Below are positions 50,687-61,800 of a stretch of 64,000 nt of DNA, piece by piece. The stretch is from assembly GCF_901933205.1 (NCBI RefSeq), contig NC_044576.1, forward strand, positions 8,837,024 to 8,901,023, in the 5' to 3' direction. Every line of letters starts with the position of its first letter. The first letter of the stretch is position 1. A model generated the notes under the pieces. It saw only the letters and a program-made list of their open reading frames with translations. It did not search any database and was not told where the DNA came from. Source of the DNA: Camarhynchus parvulus. Lineage: Eukaryota; Chordata; Aves; Passeriformes; Thraupidae. The translations under genes and the position numbers were made by a program.

Positions 50687-52267
50687 GTAATGCTCCATTG
50701 CATTATACCCCTCTGGCTTTGGAAATGCTGCATACACATTCTTAGCTTAAGAATGTAGTATGAAAAGCTGTAACCTGGTTTATATGCTTTTATATATTTT
50801 GGGAGGGTGGGTTTTTTAGGAGGGTTTTTTTTTTTGGATGTGGGGGGTTTTTTTTCAGTTTTGTGATATGTTGTTCATGTTTGCATAGAATTTGCAAAAT
50901 AAAACTGCCCTAAAAATAACTTCATTTTCAGAAAGCAAGTCTGGGATTAAAATTAGAAATGTTTTTACACTATTTATAATAAAACCAAAACAACTCTTCA
51001 TCTTAGTTGCAGTGAATGAAGATTCTTTTAATAGTGTTTCTGCAGTAGGACAAGAAATGGAAAATCAGAAAATGTCATTTACTCACATGATTGAGCTTAC
51101 TGTGTCACAGCAGATACCAGTAAAACAGGGTGGACGCTTGATGATTGACTTGCTCTGTAAGTTAAATCAATTCATTTTTATTAGATTTATCTGATCTTTT
51201 TTTCCTAATGAGAATTAGCCTTTGAGCTGAAGTAAGTTTCAAGGAGATGCATTCCTAACACGTGTAGCACAGTGGGAGTTACAGTTGTCTATGAAAAACT
51301 GTCAGACAGCTTGTGAGGAAATGTGTGGGATTTCTGCAGCTGTCACATTACAGTCATTTTGGAGATAGTAAGAGTGAGTTTTTTGGTACATAATATTCTT
51401 TTATCTTTGGGGTTTGCTACATGAATATTTTGAAAATATGTTTATTTTAACATGCTTTTAAAATCCAAGGAAAAACACACTTCCAGTAATATAAACCACT
51501 TATAATTGAGACCTCAGAGGTATCATATTTTAGGTATATATAAATTGAATTGGAAATGTTCTCTTGACTCTACATCTTAATTAATTTGTCCTAGTTGACT
51601 TGCATTATGTGTATATACCAACTAATTAGTTTTTCACTTTAGTCAGTTTTTACCTAGCCATGACCTACCAGAATGCAGTGGTTTTATTACAGACAGCAAA
51701 GGAAGTTTGAATAAGATCTTATGCTCAAATTCAGAACTGGACTGAGAGGCACATAAAATCATGATAGGGTTTAAATAATTTTTATCCCTCAGTTGAAACC
51801 ATACCATGAAGAAAATGTACCTAGTATCTGCTTCAGACAAAAAAAGCCTCTACAAAACTAATAATTCCAATTACTTCTGGTTTTGATAGGCCAATCTTCT
51901 GTCTGGGACTGTGCACAGTAAAATGTTTCTCTTGTATTTAGACTCAAACATCTTCAGATCTTTCAGATAAAAGCATGTATCATTGACAAAAGTCCTGTCC
52001 TGTAATATTGTCTTTCTTAATTATTGATAGAGTCTGGTTTTAAAATGTTTCCATAATGTGTGCATTTTGCCTTGTGTTCTGTAGGAATGTGCTTGGTTGT
52101 GCTATTCTGTAAGTCTGCAGATGTGTGCTACAGAAAACCTGTTCCTGGTAACCATGCAGCAGTCTTCCTCTATCTGAATGCTGCCAGAGCTTGGTTCTGA
52201 TGCCATGATTTGTGCCCCTGTTAAATCATTTTGTTCATGCCTTCATGCTTTTATGTGTCTTCTGCAG
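50687..52267 (+). other. LDB3: LDB3 intron between e9 and e10
   Basis: AT-rich intron with T and G runs near 50800-50860. A 24-base splice-bounded stretch at 52085-52108 was considered and not called. It ends TTTATGTGTCTTCTGCAG. Confidence 0.8.
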
Positions 52268-52375
52268 AGTTCTTGCAGCCCCCAGCTCTCTTTCCCAGCC
52301 TAAGCCTTTCCATGGGCCCAAGAACATGTCATTAGCAGCTTCCACTATTTCATCTGCTATCTCATCTCAGTCTAG
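52268..52375 (+). CDS. LDB3: LDB3 exon e10: Ser-rich cassette exon
   Basis: This 108-base exon (36 codons, phase 2-2) lies between GTCTTCTGCAG and TCTAG|GTATAT. AG|A gives Arg, followed by VLAAPSSLSQPKPFHGPK and NMSLAASTISSAISSQS. It is Ser/Ala/Pro-rich like its neighbours and has no recognisable domain. I recall no close mammalian counterpart, where the corresponding linker appears to be one larger exon. Frame, length and both splice sites support it as a skippable cassette. Confidence 0.78.
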
Positions 52376-53589
52376 GTATATCTGAAAAGCTCTCTTCTTT
52401 TAACCTAATTTGTTTTGATTTTGTATTATGCTCTCTGACATGAGGTTTTCAGTTTCTGAAGGGATTGAATTGGGAGAGAAAAAGAACAATGTGTTTAAAA
52501 GAACAGCCCCTTTCTTATTTTCTGCATGACAGCCCAGCTAGGAAACAGCTATGTTTTAGATGTAGGATGTGTGACCACAAGGTCCTCTTGGAACAGAGGT
52601 TGGTTGGTTTGTACTGCTTTTGCCATCCTGAAATGAAAATAATTGTCTAGAAACACTGGATGAGAATCATGGACCTTTTTTTTTCTTGGTGAAAACACAG
52701 AATCACAGGAATCTTTTATCACTAGAAAGAGAGAATGCTGCTGTACTCTCACTTCCAAGCCTTTTCACTGCTTTCATAACACTTTGACAACTAACAGAGA
52801 AAAGCAGGTGATTTTAAGACTCATTTGAACACAATTTAAACAGTCTTAAGTAATAATAAAATATTAAATCAGCAATACATTTGAGATTGTAATTATCCAT
52901 GTGTGTCTTATCTTTATATAAAAAAATAGTTAGGAATCACCCAAAGGTAATGTTTGAAATTGACAAAGGGCGCAAGTTTGAAGGTTTGAGCTTTAAGAAG
53001 TCAAGAAGTATAATGGTCTTTCTCAACTGAATTGCAGAACAGTTAAGTGCTTGGCACAGGAAGTATTCAGTAGCAGTTTGGTTGGCTTTACATCACTGAA
53101 ACCAATGCAAAAATGAAATAGCTACAGAACAAAACATCAGAAGAGTTTTCAGTTTTAGGATGTGAACATGTCTGTTTCCAGCCATGGAACTTCCATAGGG
53201 GAAGTAACCCCAGTATGGAATTGATAAAACATAAGGAGTAAAACTGACTGCTGATGAGTGGAAGTACACCAATTGTAGCTTTAGTTTCCAGAAGCCCCTT
53301 CTACTCAGGTAAGGTTTCTTGCTTTCCAAGCAATAATAACTGTTTATATTTGGGTTTGCTTAAACACTGGCATGCAAAACCTATTTTTTCTCCTGAGCTG
53401 GAGAAAAGTACTTTATTTTAGAGATTCTTTCAGCTGAAGACTGAAATCAGTCAGAAGATGAAATTAAATGGAAGCTTTGGTAGCTACTCTGTCCAGACAG
53501 AGCACATCTATTCATGTTTCACCAGTCTACGTCTTAGGATCCATCTAAATCTTTCCTAAGAGCTTGTTTTCATTCCTGCCTTGGAAATC

Positions 53590-53672
53590 ATGGAATCATA
53601 GAATGGATCAATGGATCAGCCCAAGGGAATCATTGGGCTGGGAGGGATCTTAAAGATTATCTAGTTCCATGG
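53590..53672 (-). repeat. CR1 LINE 3' end, minus strand
   Basis: GGAATCATAGAATGG followed by GGGCTGGGAGGGATCTTAAAG and ATTATCTAGTTCCA closely follows the reverse complement of the bird CR1 3' terminus. It has an unusual insertion that includes the perfect 8-base inverted repeat CAGCCCAA/TTGGGCTG (53617-53624 and 53633-53640). It is a truncated, non-coding copy. Confidence 0.85.
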
Positions 53673-54082
53673 GTAGGGACAAATTAAGCAACAATTTTGC
53701 ATAATTTACATATAAACAACTAATAAATTAGTATAAAGATAACCAGTACTTGCTGACACCACTTGCATGTCTTTCTTAGAGCTAATGTAATGCTGTTTTT
53801 TGATTGAGCTTTCTTCCATTTCCCTTCAATTTCATATGCATTTAATGGGAGAAGGGAAGCAGTGTGAGGCCTTGAAACCATATGAATTCATTTGTAGTTA
53901 TGTACCAACATGGACTAATCAGTGTGAAACAAAATTTTAAAGAGGATAAAAAGAAAGATGACATTGAAATATTGAGGCATTTGAATTGAAAGTAAATTAG
54001 TGAATTAGATTGCCATGGACCATTGCTGCTTTTCCTGCCCCTTTGAAAGGAAGTGACTTGTCTGGGGAGGGGAGGCTGTGTC

Positions 54083-54224
54083 TCCACTCTTGAAGGTTTT
54101 CAAGACATCACTGGCTAGAACATGGAGCAACCTGGTCTGACCTCAGAGCTGTCCTTGCTTTCAGCAGGTTAGATCAGATTCTTCCTGAGGCCTCTTCCAA
54201 CCTCAAAGAGTCTGTGAGTCTATG
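54083..54224 (+). repeat. CR1 LINE 3' end, plus strand
   Basis: CTTGAAGGTTTTCAAGAC, then GAGCAACCTGGTCTGACC, then CTCTTCCAACCTCAAAGAG and GTGAGTCTATGAAAA follow the bird CR1 3' UTR and terminus in the forward direction. It lies about 400 bases after a CR1 end in the opposite orientation. Confidence 0.85.
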
Positions 54225-54507
54225 AAAAACATCTGTCCATTTCAAAAAGAAATGTTCTAATCAGACTCCTAAACCATCTTGCTGGCACTTGGCCACATAT
54301 AAAAGATGTACAGCATATCAATTTTATACACTGCTGCTTTGTCAGTGGATGACACAAGTGTGATGCTGTCATCTGCTTCCCTGTTACCAACAGGCAAATG
54401 TTATTGTCTTGGCTTCAGAAAGTCTTGGCACATAAGGGCAAATCAAAGACTTGTAGGACCTGTAAAAATTTGGTTCCCTGATAATGAAGTACAAGAAGTG
54501 AACTCTC

Positions 54508-54531
54508 GTTGGTTGGTTGGTTGGTTGGTTT
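54508..54531. repeat. TTGG tetranucleotide microsatellite
   Basis: About six copies of GTTG/TTGG in a row in unique intron sequence; a simple repeat. Confidence 0.9.
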
Positions 54532-56178
54532 TGGATGGCTGTCTTGCAGCTGGAATAGGTTCTTTATCTTGGTGCATTTCTTCCATGTATGTTTTAAAAA
54601 GTGTTGTGTATTATGGCTAGTGTATTCAAATGTACAGGACTAAAAATGGCCTCCAAATTGATTTATAATTCACATTTTTGAGCATCTGGTAGTTTTCATT
54701 TAGAAATCAAGTAATGCTTTAGCATGCCAAAATACAGACTTAAAAATACAGTTTTAGCTTGACAAATACCAGAAGAGTATTGAGCAATTAATATAATTTT
54801 ACTTAAAAAAAAATAATTACACCACTGTTTTACAGGATGGGGGTGGCCTCAGGTAGATGAGGCTGAGATTTTATCACCATTATTCCAGTGTTTGGTGGGT
54901 TTTTCCCTTTTAGATTCTTTAAAAACATCCACCAAGAAAAGGCGGGAGGCTTTCTTGATCAATATCCTTAACTATTTAAATCTGATTTTAAACTTTAGTA
55001 GATCCTGTTCTATAGTGACTTAGCTTTTGTGAGCATATGCATAACACTTAACATGAGTGAAATCTTTATAATGTTCCTGAAGAGGAGTGTTTGAAGTAAA
55101 TCACTAATCTTTAACAGACTGTGTTACTCTTTTACATCTGCAGTGAAATCTGACTTAGTGTTATCTGTTCCACTTACAATCTTACTCAAAAGAAGCAAGC
55201 ACAGCAGGAGAGTTTTGAATAAGCGTGAAGCTCTTCGGGGATGGGTTATTCCATCCAGAGGGTTGAAGCAGGGTGCCCCATACAACAGCACTCTGGGAAC
55301 ACAAAACCAGGAGAAACAATTATGGTTCTAAAAGTCAAGTGTAGCTTCTGATCCAGAGATTTTAATCCAAGCGCTGTGTCCATGGTAAAGGGAAGAAGAA
55401 ATCTTCTCCAGACGTTAGGAAAATATCTGGCGTAAGGCAGACTCCTGGTGGTTCTGGGAAATGTGGGCTGTGCCCCTGTGGGGCGGGATTGATGCTCTGT
55501 AGCCCTGCACTGCCCTGCAGGAGCTCTGTTCATTCTGAATCCTCTTGTTTCTCAGATCATACGTTGTGCAGGCTTTCAAGTACTTCCTGTATTTGCATAA
55601 GTGACTCATTTGTGTTCTGAAATTACTCTGTTTCCCCAAGGAAAAAAAAAAATCTACCTGTTTACCTAAGACTGTAGCAATGGAAAGGTCCTGCAAGACA
55701 AAAGTTGAACATGGTGGGTGAATGTTTCTGCTTCAACTATGCCAGCCTGTCCTTTCCATGGGGTTGTCCAAGCTGCCTCACAGGCTGGGGCACTTCCCTG
55801 ATCTTTGGCCTTTGGTTCATTCAAGGTTTGCTTTTCAGATTCGATGCAGTGTAAACATGACACTGAGAAAAATCCCTTGTATTTTTTTCTGCTCACAAAA
55901 ATAATTGGAGTTCCACAATCAAATAGCAAGATCAGATAAGAGTGCCTTATGGAGCTCTCAGCTCATTGACTTATGTTATCACTCGTCAGGTGTCACTGTG
56001 ATTCCCAGTTTAAATAAGAAAACAAAATTTAATGTAATACTCATGTAATTATAAATATGCACATGTTGTTTACTTCAGCATTTAAGAGCTCTTCTTACTC
56101 ATAGGAAATTCATGGTAGGGCAAGATATCCCAGTCTTTTGTGTATATTTTTTCAAATACCACTTTTGTCTCATTTTAG

Positions 56179-56226
56179 TTTCAACCGGCATTCTTCCACC
56201 TCCATCAGCTACCAGTCAAAGCAGAG
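56179..56226 (+). CDS. LDB3: LDB3 exon e11: 48-nt cassette exon
   Basis: This 48-base exon (16 codons, phase 2-2) lies between TGTCTCATTTTAG and CAGAG|GTATCA. AG|T gives Ser, then FNRHSSTSISYQSKQ, ending in a shared Arg/Ser codon. It is Ser-rich and basic, with no known domain. The precise multiple-of-three length, matching phase and good borders argue for a real small cassette. I recall no clear mammalian counterpart. Confidence 0.72.
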
Positions 56227-58768
56227 GTATCAAACTGTTTTGTGCAGCTATTCTACCTTAAAAGCACTTAACAAACCAGTTTATTGCTACTAGTAGGCAT
56301 CTAGTGAAGCGTTAACATAAAAATGATCTGCTTAGAAATATTTACTCTTTCTGACAACTAATTAGTTTTCAGAGCCAGTATTTAATTTGCTGCCTGTCAC
56401 ATGCCATTGACTGCTACAGATAAATTCAATGAGGTTGCTTTCACTGCTTTTTGAGATGCCAGTGCTTCTTGATCCATTAAAGCATCTTCGGTGCTTACAA
56501 CATCTTTTTATTCTTTCTTAATTTCCTTCTTTCTTGTTTCTTTTTTTCTTTTGGTTCTTTTAATCACATGCCATTTCCTTTTCTTCAGAAATTTTGATAA
56601 ATCTTTTCTTTCACTAAACCCTTTAATGATGCCGTATAACACTTTATTTCTCTTTGATAAGCTTTCTTATCTTTCTTACTGTATTTAATATGCATCATAC
56701 ACATGTAAAAGGGTTAAAAGGATTCAGTACTACTTTTTATTTTGCTTTGATTTTGGTACTATAAACGGGGGGGGGGTGTGCTGAATTTTGAATAACCATT
56801 TTTCTTCATGACAGTTTAAGAATTACTAATCTGGTTCAGAACTTCTTTGTTTATGTTGTGCATTAAGGGAGATTCAAGTGAGTCTTTCTAACCATTAAAT
56901 CTGTGCACTTGGGAGTAGACTTTCCTGACTGGATGACATTTTCAGATTCAGGCTGTGCAGCACATCATTTTAAAATCTTTTAACCCACATTGTAAATATT
57001 GGGCACTGAGCTGTGTAGTTTACCCTGAGTAGCAGATTTTAAAGCAAGAACAAGTATTTAGCTGGTGTGTTTAGTTGATGGCATTTTGAGAGCCGTGGAT
57101 GAAGCCAGAGTGCCCACAGTGTCAGCAATGGCCTCTGTCCAGTGATCCCAAGCACAGTGCCTTCTGAGGCATCACACAGGAGGTCTCATCAGGAAATAGA
57201 CAGTAAGAATGGAACCCAGAAAGTTTGAGAGTGCTTAGAACAGCTTTGGCAGTTACAAAAGTACAGCAGGGTTCACAACAGAATTTACAGTGAATACAAA
57301 CCCACTAAAATAGTTTATCTTGGAGAGTTGTGTTCACTCACGGTATAGTGGACCCAAATGCAGGCCTAAGCCCTAGACTAGGTACAGAAATAATTAGCTA
57401 CAGCCATTGTAGCAATAGCTAAGTTTCTAGGTCTTGCTACATAGACAAAATAAAGTAGCCTGAGGCAGCAATGCTATGCAAACTAAGTCTATAGTAGAAA
57501 CGCTGTCAGAGCAGCAAAAAGCTACATTGAGGACAGGTTTATTTTGTTCAGAATTAAAAACTGAACATTTCCATTCCTCAGAATGTTTCTTACCTGTACT
57601 GGAAGAAATCTGCTGGGTTTGCCATGTAAGATTGTTATGTGTTTTCTCCAGATGACATCTGTTTCCACTGTTAAAGAAAGTGGAAAGAAAGTAAAGTCAA
57701 GATGTACCAATAGTCTGGGAAAGATGGATGCTTCTTTTCATATGCTGACAAATGTTTTCCTACAGACAAACCTACTTTGGAAATAACTCATTAGCTGTCA
57801 GCACAAATAGATAGGGATCTACTTCATAGGGGGAGTGACACTGAAGGGAAAAAACAAGAAAAACTGTTTTCAGGGTGAGTAACAAGGATGTTCTGTAATG
57901 AGTAGGTTTTTCCTACTGCACACATCTCATTATCTGTTGCTTCCCTTCCTTGTACTTCTTTATTCTCTGTTGTTTTCACTGTGATGCTCTTTTAGCAGTC
58001 TGTGAAGCACAGGCACTACAAACAGAATCATCCCAAGTAACTGGCAGATAGAAGAGGCATATTTTTTAATCTGTTACTGTAATCAAACTAAGAATCACCA
58101 TCAAAGCCGTAAGATAGAGAAAAACTCTTTCTTACTGATTTTTGGAATCCGGAGCAAATATTTTTATTCTAGGACTTCAAGAAAGTGCATCATAATATTG
58201 CATATAGTATGATTTTTTTTATGAAGGATGAATCTGAACAATAGGAAAATTAATGTAATTTTTTCAGTCTAAATAGGGAAAAGGGTTACTTTCAGAAAAA
58301 TTTTTAAAGATTACGACAATATTTTTGAAAAGACTGTAACAGTATATAAATACTAATTAGCATTTGTAATAGTAGTAATTATGCTGAGCAAGTATATTTT
58401 TAAGTCCACATGTAACTCATTGATTTATCTTAGACAAGACCAGGCCTTTTTGTTTGCAGAGGAACAGAAAACACAAACTTTGTATGCAGCTTTGTCTGAA
58501 CCCTTGTTACTGAGAGTTTCAAATTTATCATATTCCCTCAGCAAGCTATTTTCTGTGATGACAACAGCAAACTTGCCATTACTTAAAATCCTTATTTGAC
58601 TAATTTTTCTTTCCAAAGAATTGTCCAAGCCTTCCTTAGCAGTGACAAAGACTGATGAATCTCCCAGCATTCTCCCTTGGAGTGCTCTGGATGCTGCCAG
58701 ATCTGTTACTTCATGATCAGTAACTTCTGCTGTTTATAAAGTTGTTCACACCTACATTTTGCTTTTAG
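56227..58768 (+). other. LDB3: LDB3 intron between e11 and e12
   Basis: AT-rich intron with a run of ten G at 56767-56776 followed by TGTG. No other exon or repeat is supported. Confidence 0.82.
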
Positions 58769-58896
58769 AAACACAACCCAGTCATATACATCAATGCCAA
58801 TTTCTGGAGGCTACAGTGAAAGTCCTGCTCCTTCTGCTGCTTCAAAAATGAGAGTTGTTACTACTGCCAGCATAAAGCCCTCTGTCTACCAGCCAG
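58769..58896 (+). CDS. LDB3: LDB3 exon e12: entry to the proline-rich/LIM part
   Basis: This 128-base exon (phase 2 in, phase 1 out) lies between ACATTTTGCTTTTAG and CCAG|GTAAGG. AG|A gives Arg, then NTTQSYTSMPISGGYSES, PAPSAASKMRVVTTASIKPS and VYQP, with a final G that begins the next codon. The RVVTTASIKPSVYQP end is nearly identical to the mammalian RVVTTASIRPSVYQPV segment, and SYSES.APS resembles mammalian TSYSEGPAAPAP. In mammals a Tyr/Thr-Pro-Ser repeat region and three LIM domains follow. This exon is therefore probably common to all LIM-containing isoforms. The change of exit phase from 2 to 1 marks the end of the run of interchangeable phase 2 exons. Confidence 0.9.
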
Positions 58897-61800
58897 GTAA
58901 GGAGCCCTCAAAGTACTGAAAAGATTCAGAAAAAAATGCTCACACATTTCTTTTGGAAAAAGAAAATGTAGAAAGCACACATTTTGTACAGAGACATACC
59001 AGAAAGTATTTATACATGTGGGGTCTAAATGTTGCTAGTTTTGCCTCAGATTATCTGAAGATTGAGGATTATGTTGTATTTGTATTCTACTTCAGAGTTA
59101 AAATGTGAAACAAGCAGAGGGTAAAATAAAAGCAAGGGAAAATTCTAATAAAAATGTGTAGCCTGATTTTTCAGAAGAAATAAATTTGAAAAATAACACA
59201 GTGCATCCAATTAGGAGCCAAGTGACACTACAGAATTGAGAAAATGGCTAAGAAAAAGAATGCACAGTTCGGGAAGGTGGTAAAATAAGTGGAGTTTGCT
59301 TGAGTATGTTATACTTGCAAAATAGGTAAGACCATATATTGAATTTCTCAAACTTAGGCTTATATTTGAAATAAAGAATGAGGTATTTAAGCACCTCATA
59401 ATGCTATTCCTTTTCCCAGAGACAGTAACTTAAGGAATATATTTGGTTATTCATTCATTTGGAAAATATGCTCCTTGATATTATTTACATTCCCTTGGTA
59501 TTAATGTATTACAAATGGACTGAGCTTCTAAAATCATTGATGACCAAAATGTGAACCTTCAAACTGAATGAATTAAATGAGACAGCAATATAAGTCTAAA
59601 GGCAGTTCTGTTTCAAATTAAGGTTTTTCTTATCTTAGTAAGAGAATTAAAAAGTTGATTTATATCTTTACAGTCAAATAAACATGAAAAGGCCAACAAT
59701 TATAACAGTCTTAAGCTCTGTCTTCTGTAAGGTTCTATTTCTGGATCTACTGAAATTAAATGTAGGAATTTTAGTTAGACATAAAGCAGACAGACAAATC
59801 AATTGATCTTTATATTTGAAACATAAAGGTAGAAAAAGTCAAGTCAGAGCTCTCATGAGCTATTTAAGGGTCTCAAAGTAAATAAACCTTCAGCTCCTCC
59901 TCACTTGCTTTTGGTTAAGTGCATCAGTGTATACCAGGTTCTCACTCAAGGCAAATGCTATTATTTTTGACTTGAAAAGATGAGGACAGCAGATGTATTT
60001 CTATCATGCAGAAGAGAGCAAACTCTGGCAAGTCAAAATATCTCCTAAATACACTGGCTGATGTTAAGCCCTGTGCTCATCTGGGGAAGTATAAACTCCA
60101 GTTTGATGTGCAAACCTGCCACAGAAATATATCTGCAGCTGTTTCCAGATATTGGCTGGATCTGATAAAGTCAAAGCTGGCTGTTGAATTCTACTTGGAA
60201 TAAGGGAAAAGGCTTTTGTTTTCTCCTGGCTTGGGCATCTTCTTTGCACTTCCTTACATTGCTAGCGTTCCTTTGCAATTCCTTATGTTGCTGCTTTTGA
60301 GCCTCATTGCCTCTCAATAAAGGCTTAAATAGTTGGCAGAGAAAGAAAAGTCCTCCTGTACTGTTCAGGAGTTTGAAATATCCAGTAAGGGATTCTAAAA
60401 TGCCTTCATAATTGAACCCTGAATGACTCAGGTACAAGAGAGGTTCCAGGCAGAGATTTCAGGGAAGATGGTTGGCTCTTGTGTTGGTATTTTATAAGTG
60501 TTATATATTTGATGTAGTAGCACTTCAGAGTGGTTTTGGAGCATGAGCTGTCCTCAGAGACAGTTGCAGAGCAAATGGGAAATTGCCACTTGGGAAGAAA
60601 TGGAGGAAATAGCATTTCCTGCCACAGATGGGAGAATCAATAGTACTTAGAAACAAACCACCAAGACAGAAAACTTCCTCATCCAACATTGTCAATGACT
60701 GGCTTCCCTTGCAAATGTGGGGCAGCAACTTCCAGATTAAAACACCAACTAACAGGCTCATATATTCAATATAGAGACTCCTGAATCAGTCACTGAGAGG
60801 ATTTACAAGGCTATTTTAATGTCTGATTGAAAATAAAACCCAAACAAACTGAAACAAATCTCAAAATGAAACTGCTTTGTTGAGTATCTGGCTCAGATGG
60901 GATTTATCAGGCAGTCTGCACTTTCCCTAACCTAATTCAGGAAATTTTCTGCTGCTAAAGGTCTTTTGTTTTTTCCAGTAGAGTAAGCTGGGAACTCTGA
61001 AAACTTCTCCCTAAATTTCATACCCCGTGTTTTAAAGGCTTCTCTTTTGAGCAAGGCCCACTAGATGGCAGAACATACCTGGGTATCCCTTTCCCGCAGG
61101 CATTCCCAGACCAGCATAGCCTTTCACGTATCCCAAGCAGCTCCTGCTCCACTTCTGTACCACGAAGTAACACGATGCCTAAATGTAAGAAAGCAGATCT
61201 TTCCTTTTAAATCCCTGCGTCCAGCTGGGCCTACTTGTGTATGCAAATCAGTCAAGTGTAAAGGCCTGATCTGCTCTTTGAGGAATTGCTAGAGAGATTC
61301 CCGCAGTTCTTAATGAACTTTATAATGAATCCTAAGCACCTTCAGTACTACAACAGCAGCTTCCACACCATTATTTCATTTATAGTTCCCATAAATAAGA
61401 ATAGTGTCTCCTTATAAAACATCATCTGCTCTGTCATCTACTCTGTACTGTAGCAGTATATGGGAAAACTTAGGGATTCAAGGATGTGGCCACTAAGTGT
61501 AGAACAAACCATATCAATTGTGGTTATTAATTTATTTTGTTACTGATAATAATAAAGAGTAACACTTGTGTCATCTACTTACAAAGGGAAGAAAAGAAAA
61601 AATGTTCTCACAGTGCAAGTCTGTACGACAAAAGCATTTGAGACTCTAAATCTTTGCTTTACTGCATGAGTCCTGGTAATGTGCCTTTGTCTGGAGAAAA
61701 AATGGCCATAGGCCATAAATGAAGAGCTGAGGGGAAGAATTCCAGCTTCCCCAGACTCAAGGAATTGGCTTGTTCCTACTCCTGTTAAGAGAGACCTCTT

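Larger units (their letters stand above)
52376..56178 (+). other. LDB3: LDB3 intron between e10 and e11
   Basis: Intron carrying two CR1 fragments in opposite orientation (about 53590-53672 and 54083-54224), a TTGG microsatellite (54508-54531) and a pyrimidine-rich AG|GTAAGG at 53307-53310 that could be a recursive splice site. No further exon is supported. Confidence 0.8.

Noticed and set aside
52085..52108. 24-base phase 2-2 stretch ending in a GTAAGT donor
   Set aside because: The peptide NVLGCAI is hydrophobic and unlike the disordered linker, and the pyrimidine tract is poor; not called without RNA support.
61081..61148. TCCCTTTCCCGCAG acceptor followed by Pro/Ser-rich sequence, considered as the exon after e12
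   Set aside because: In the phase left by e12 it reads into TAG after five codons, so it cannot continue the LDB3 frame.
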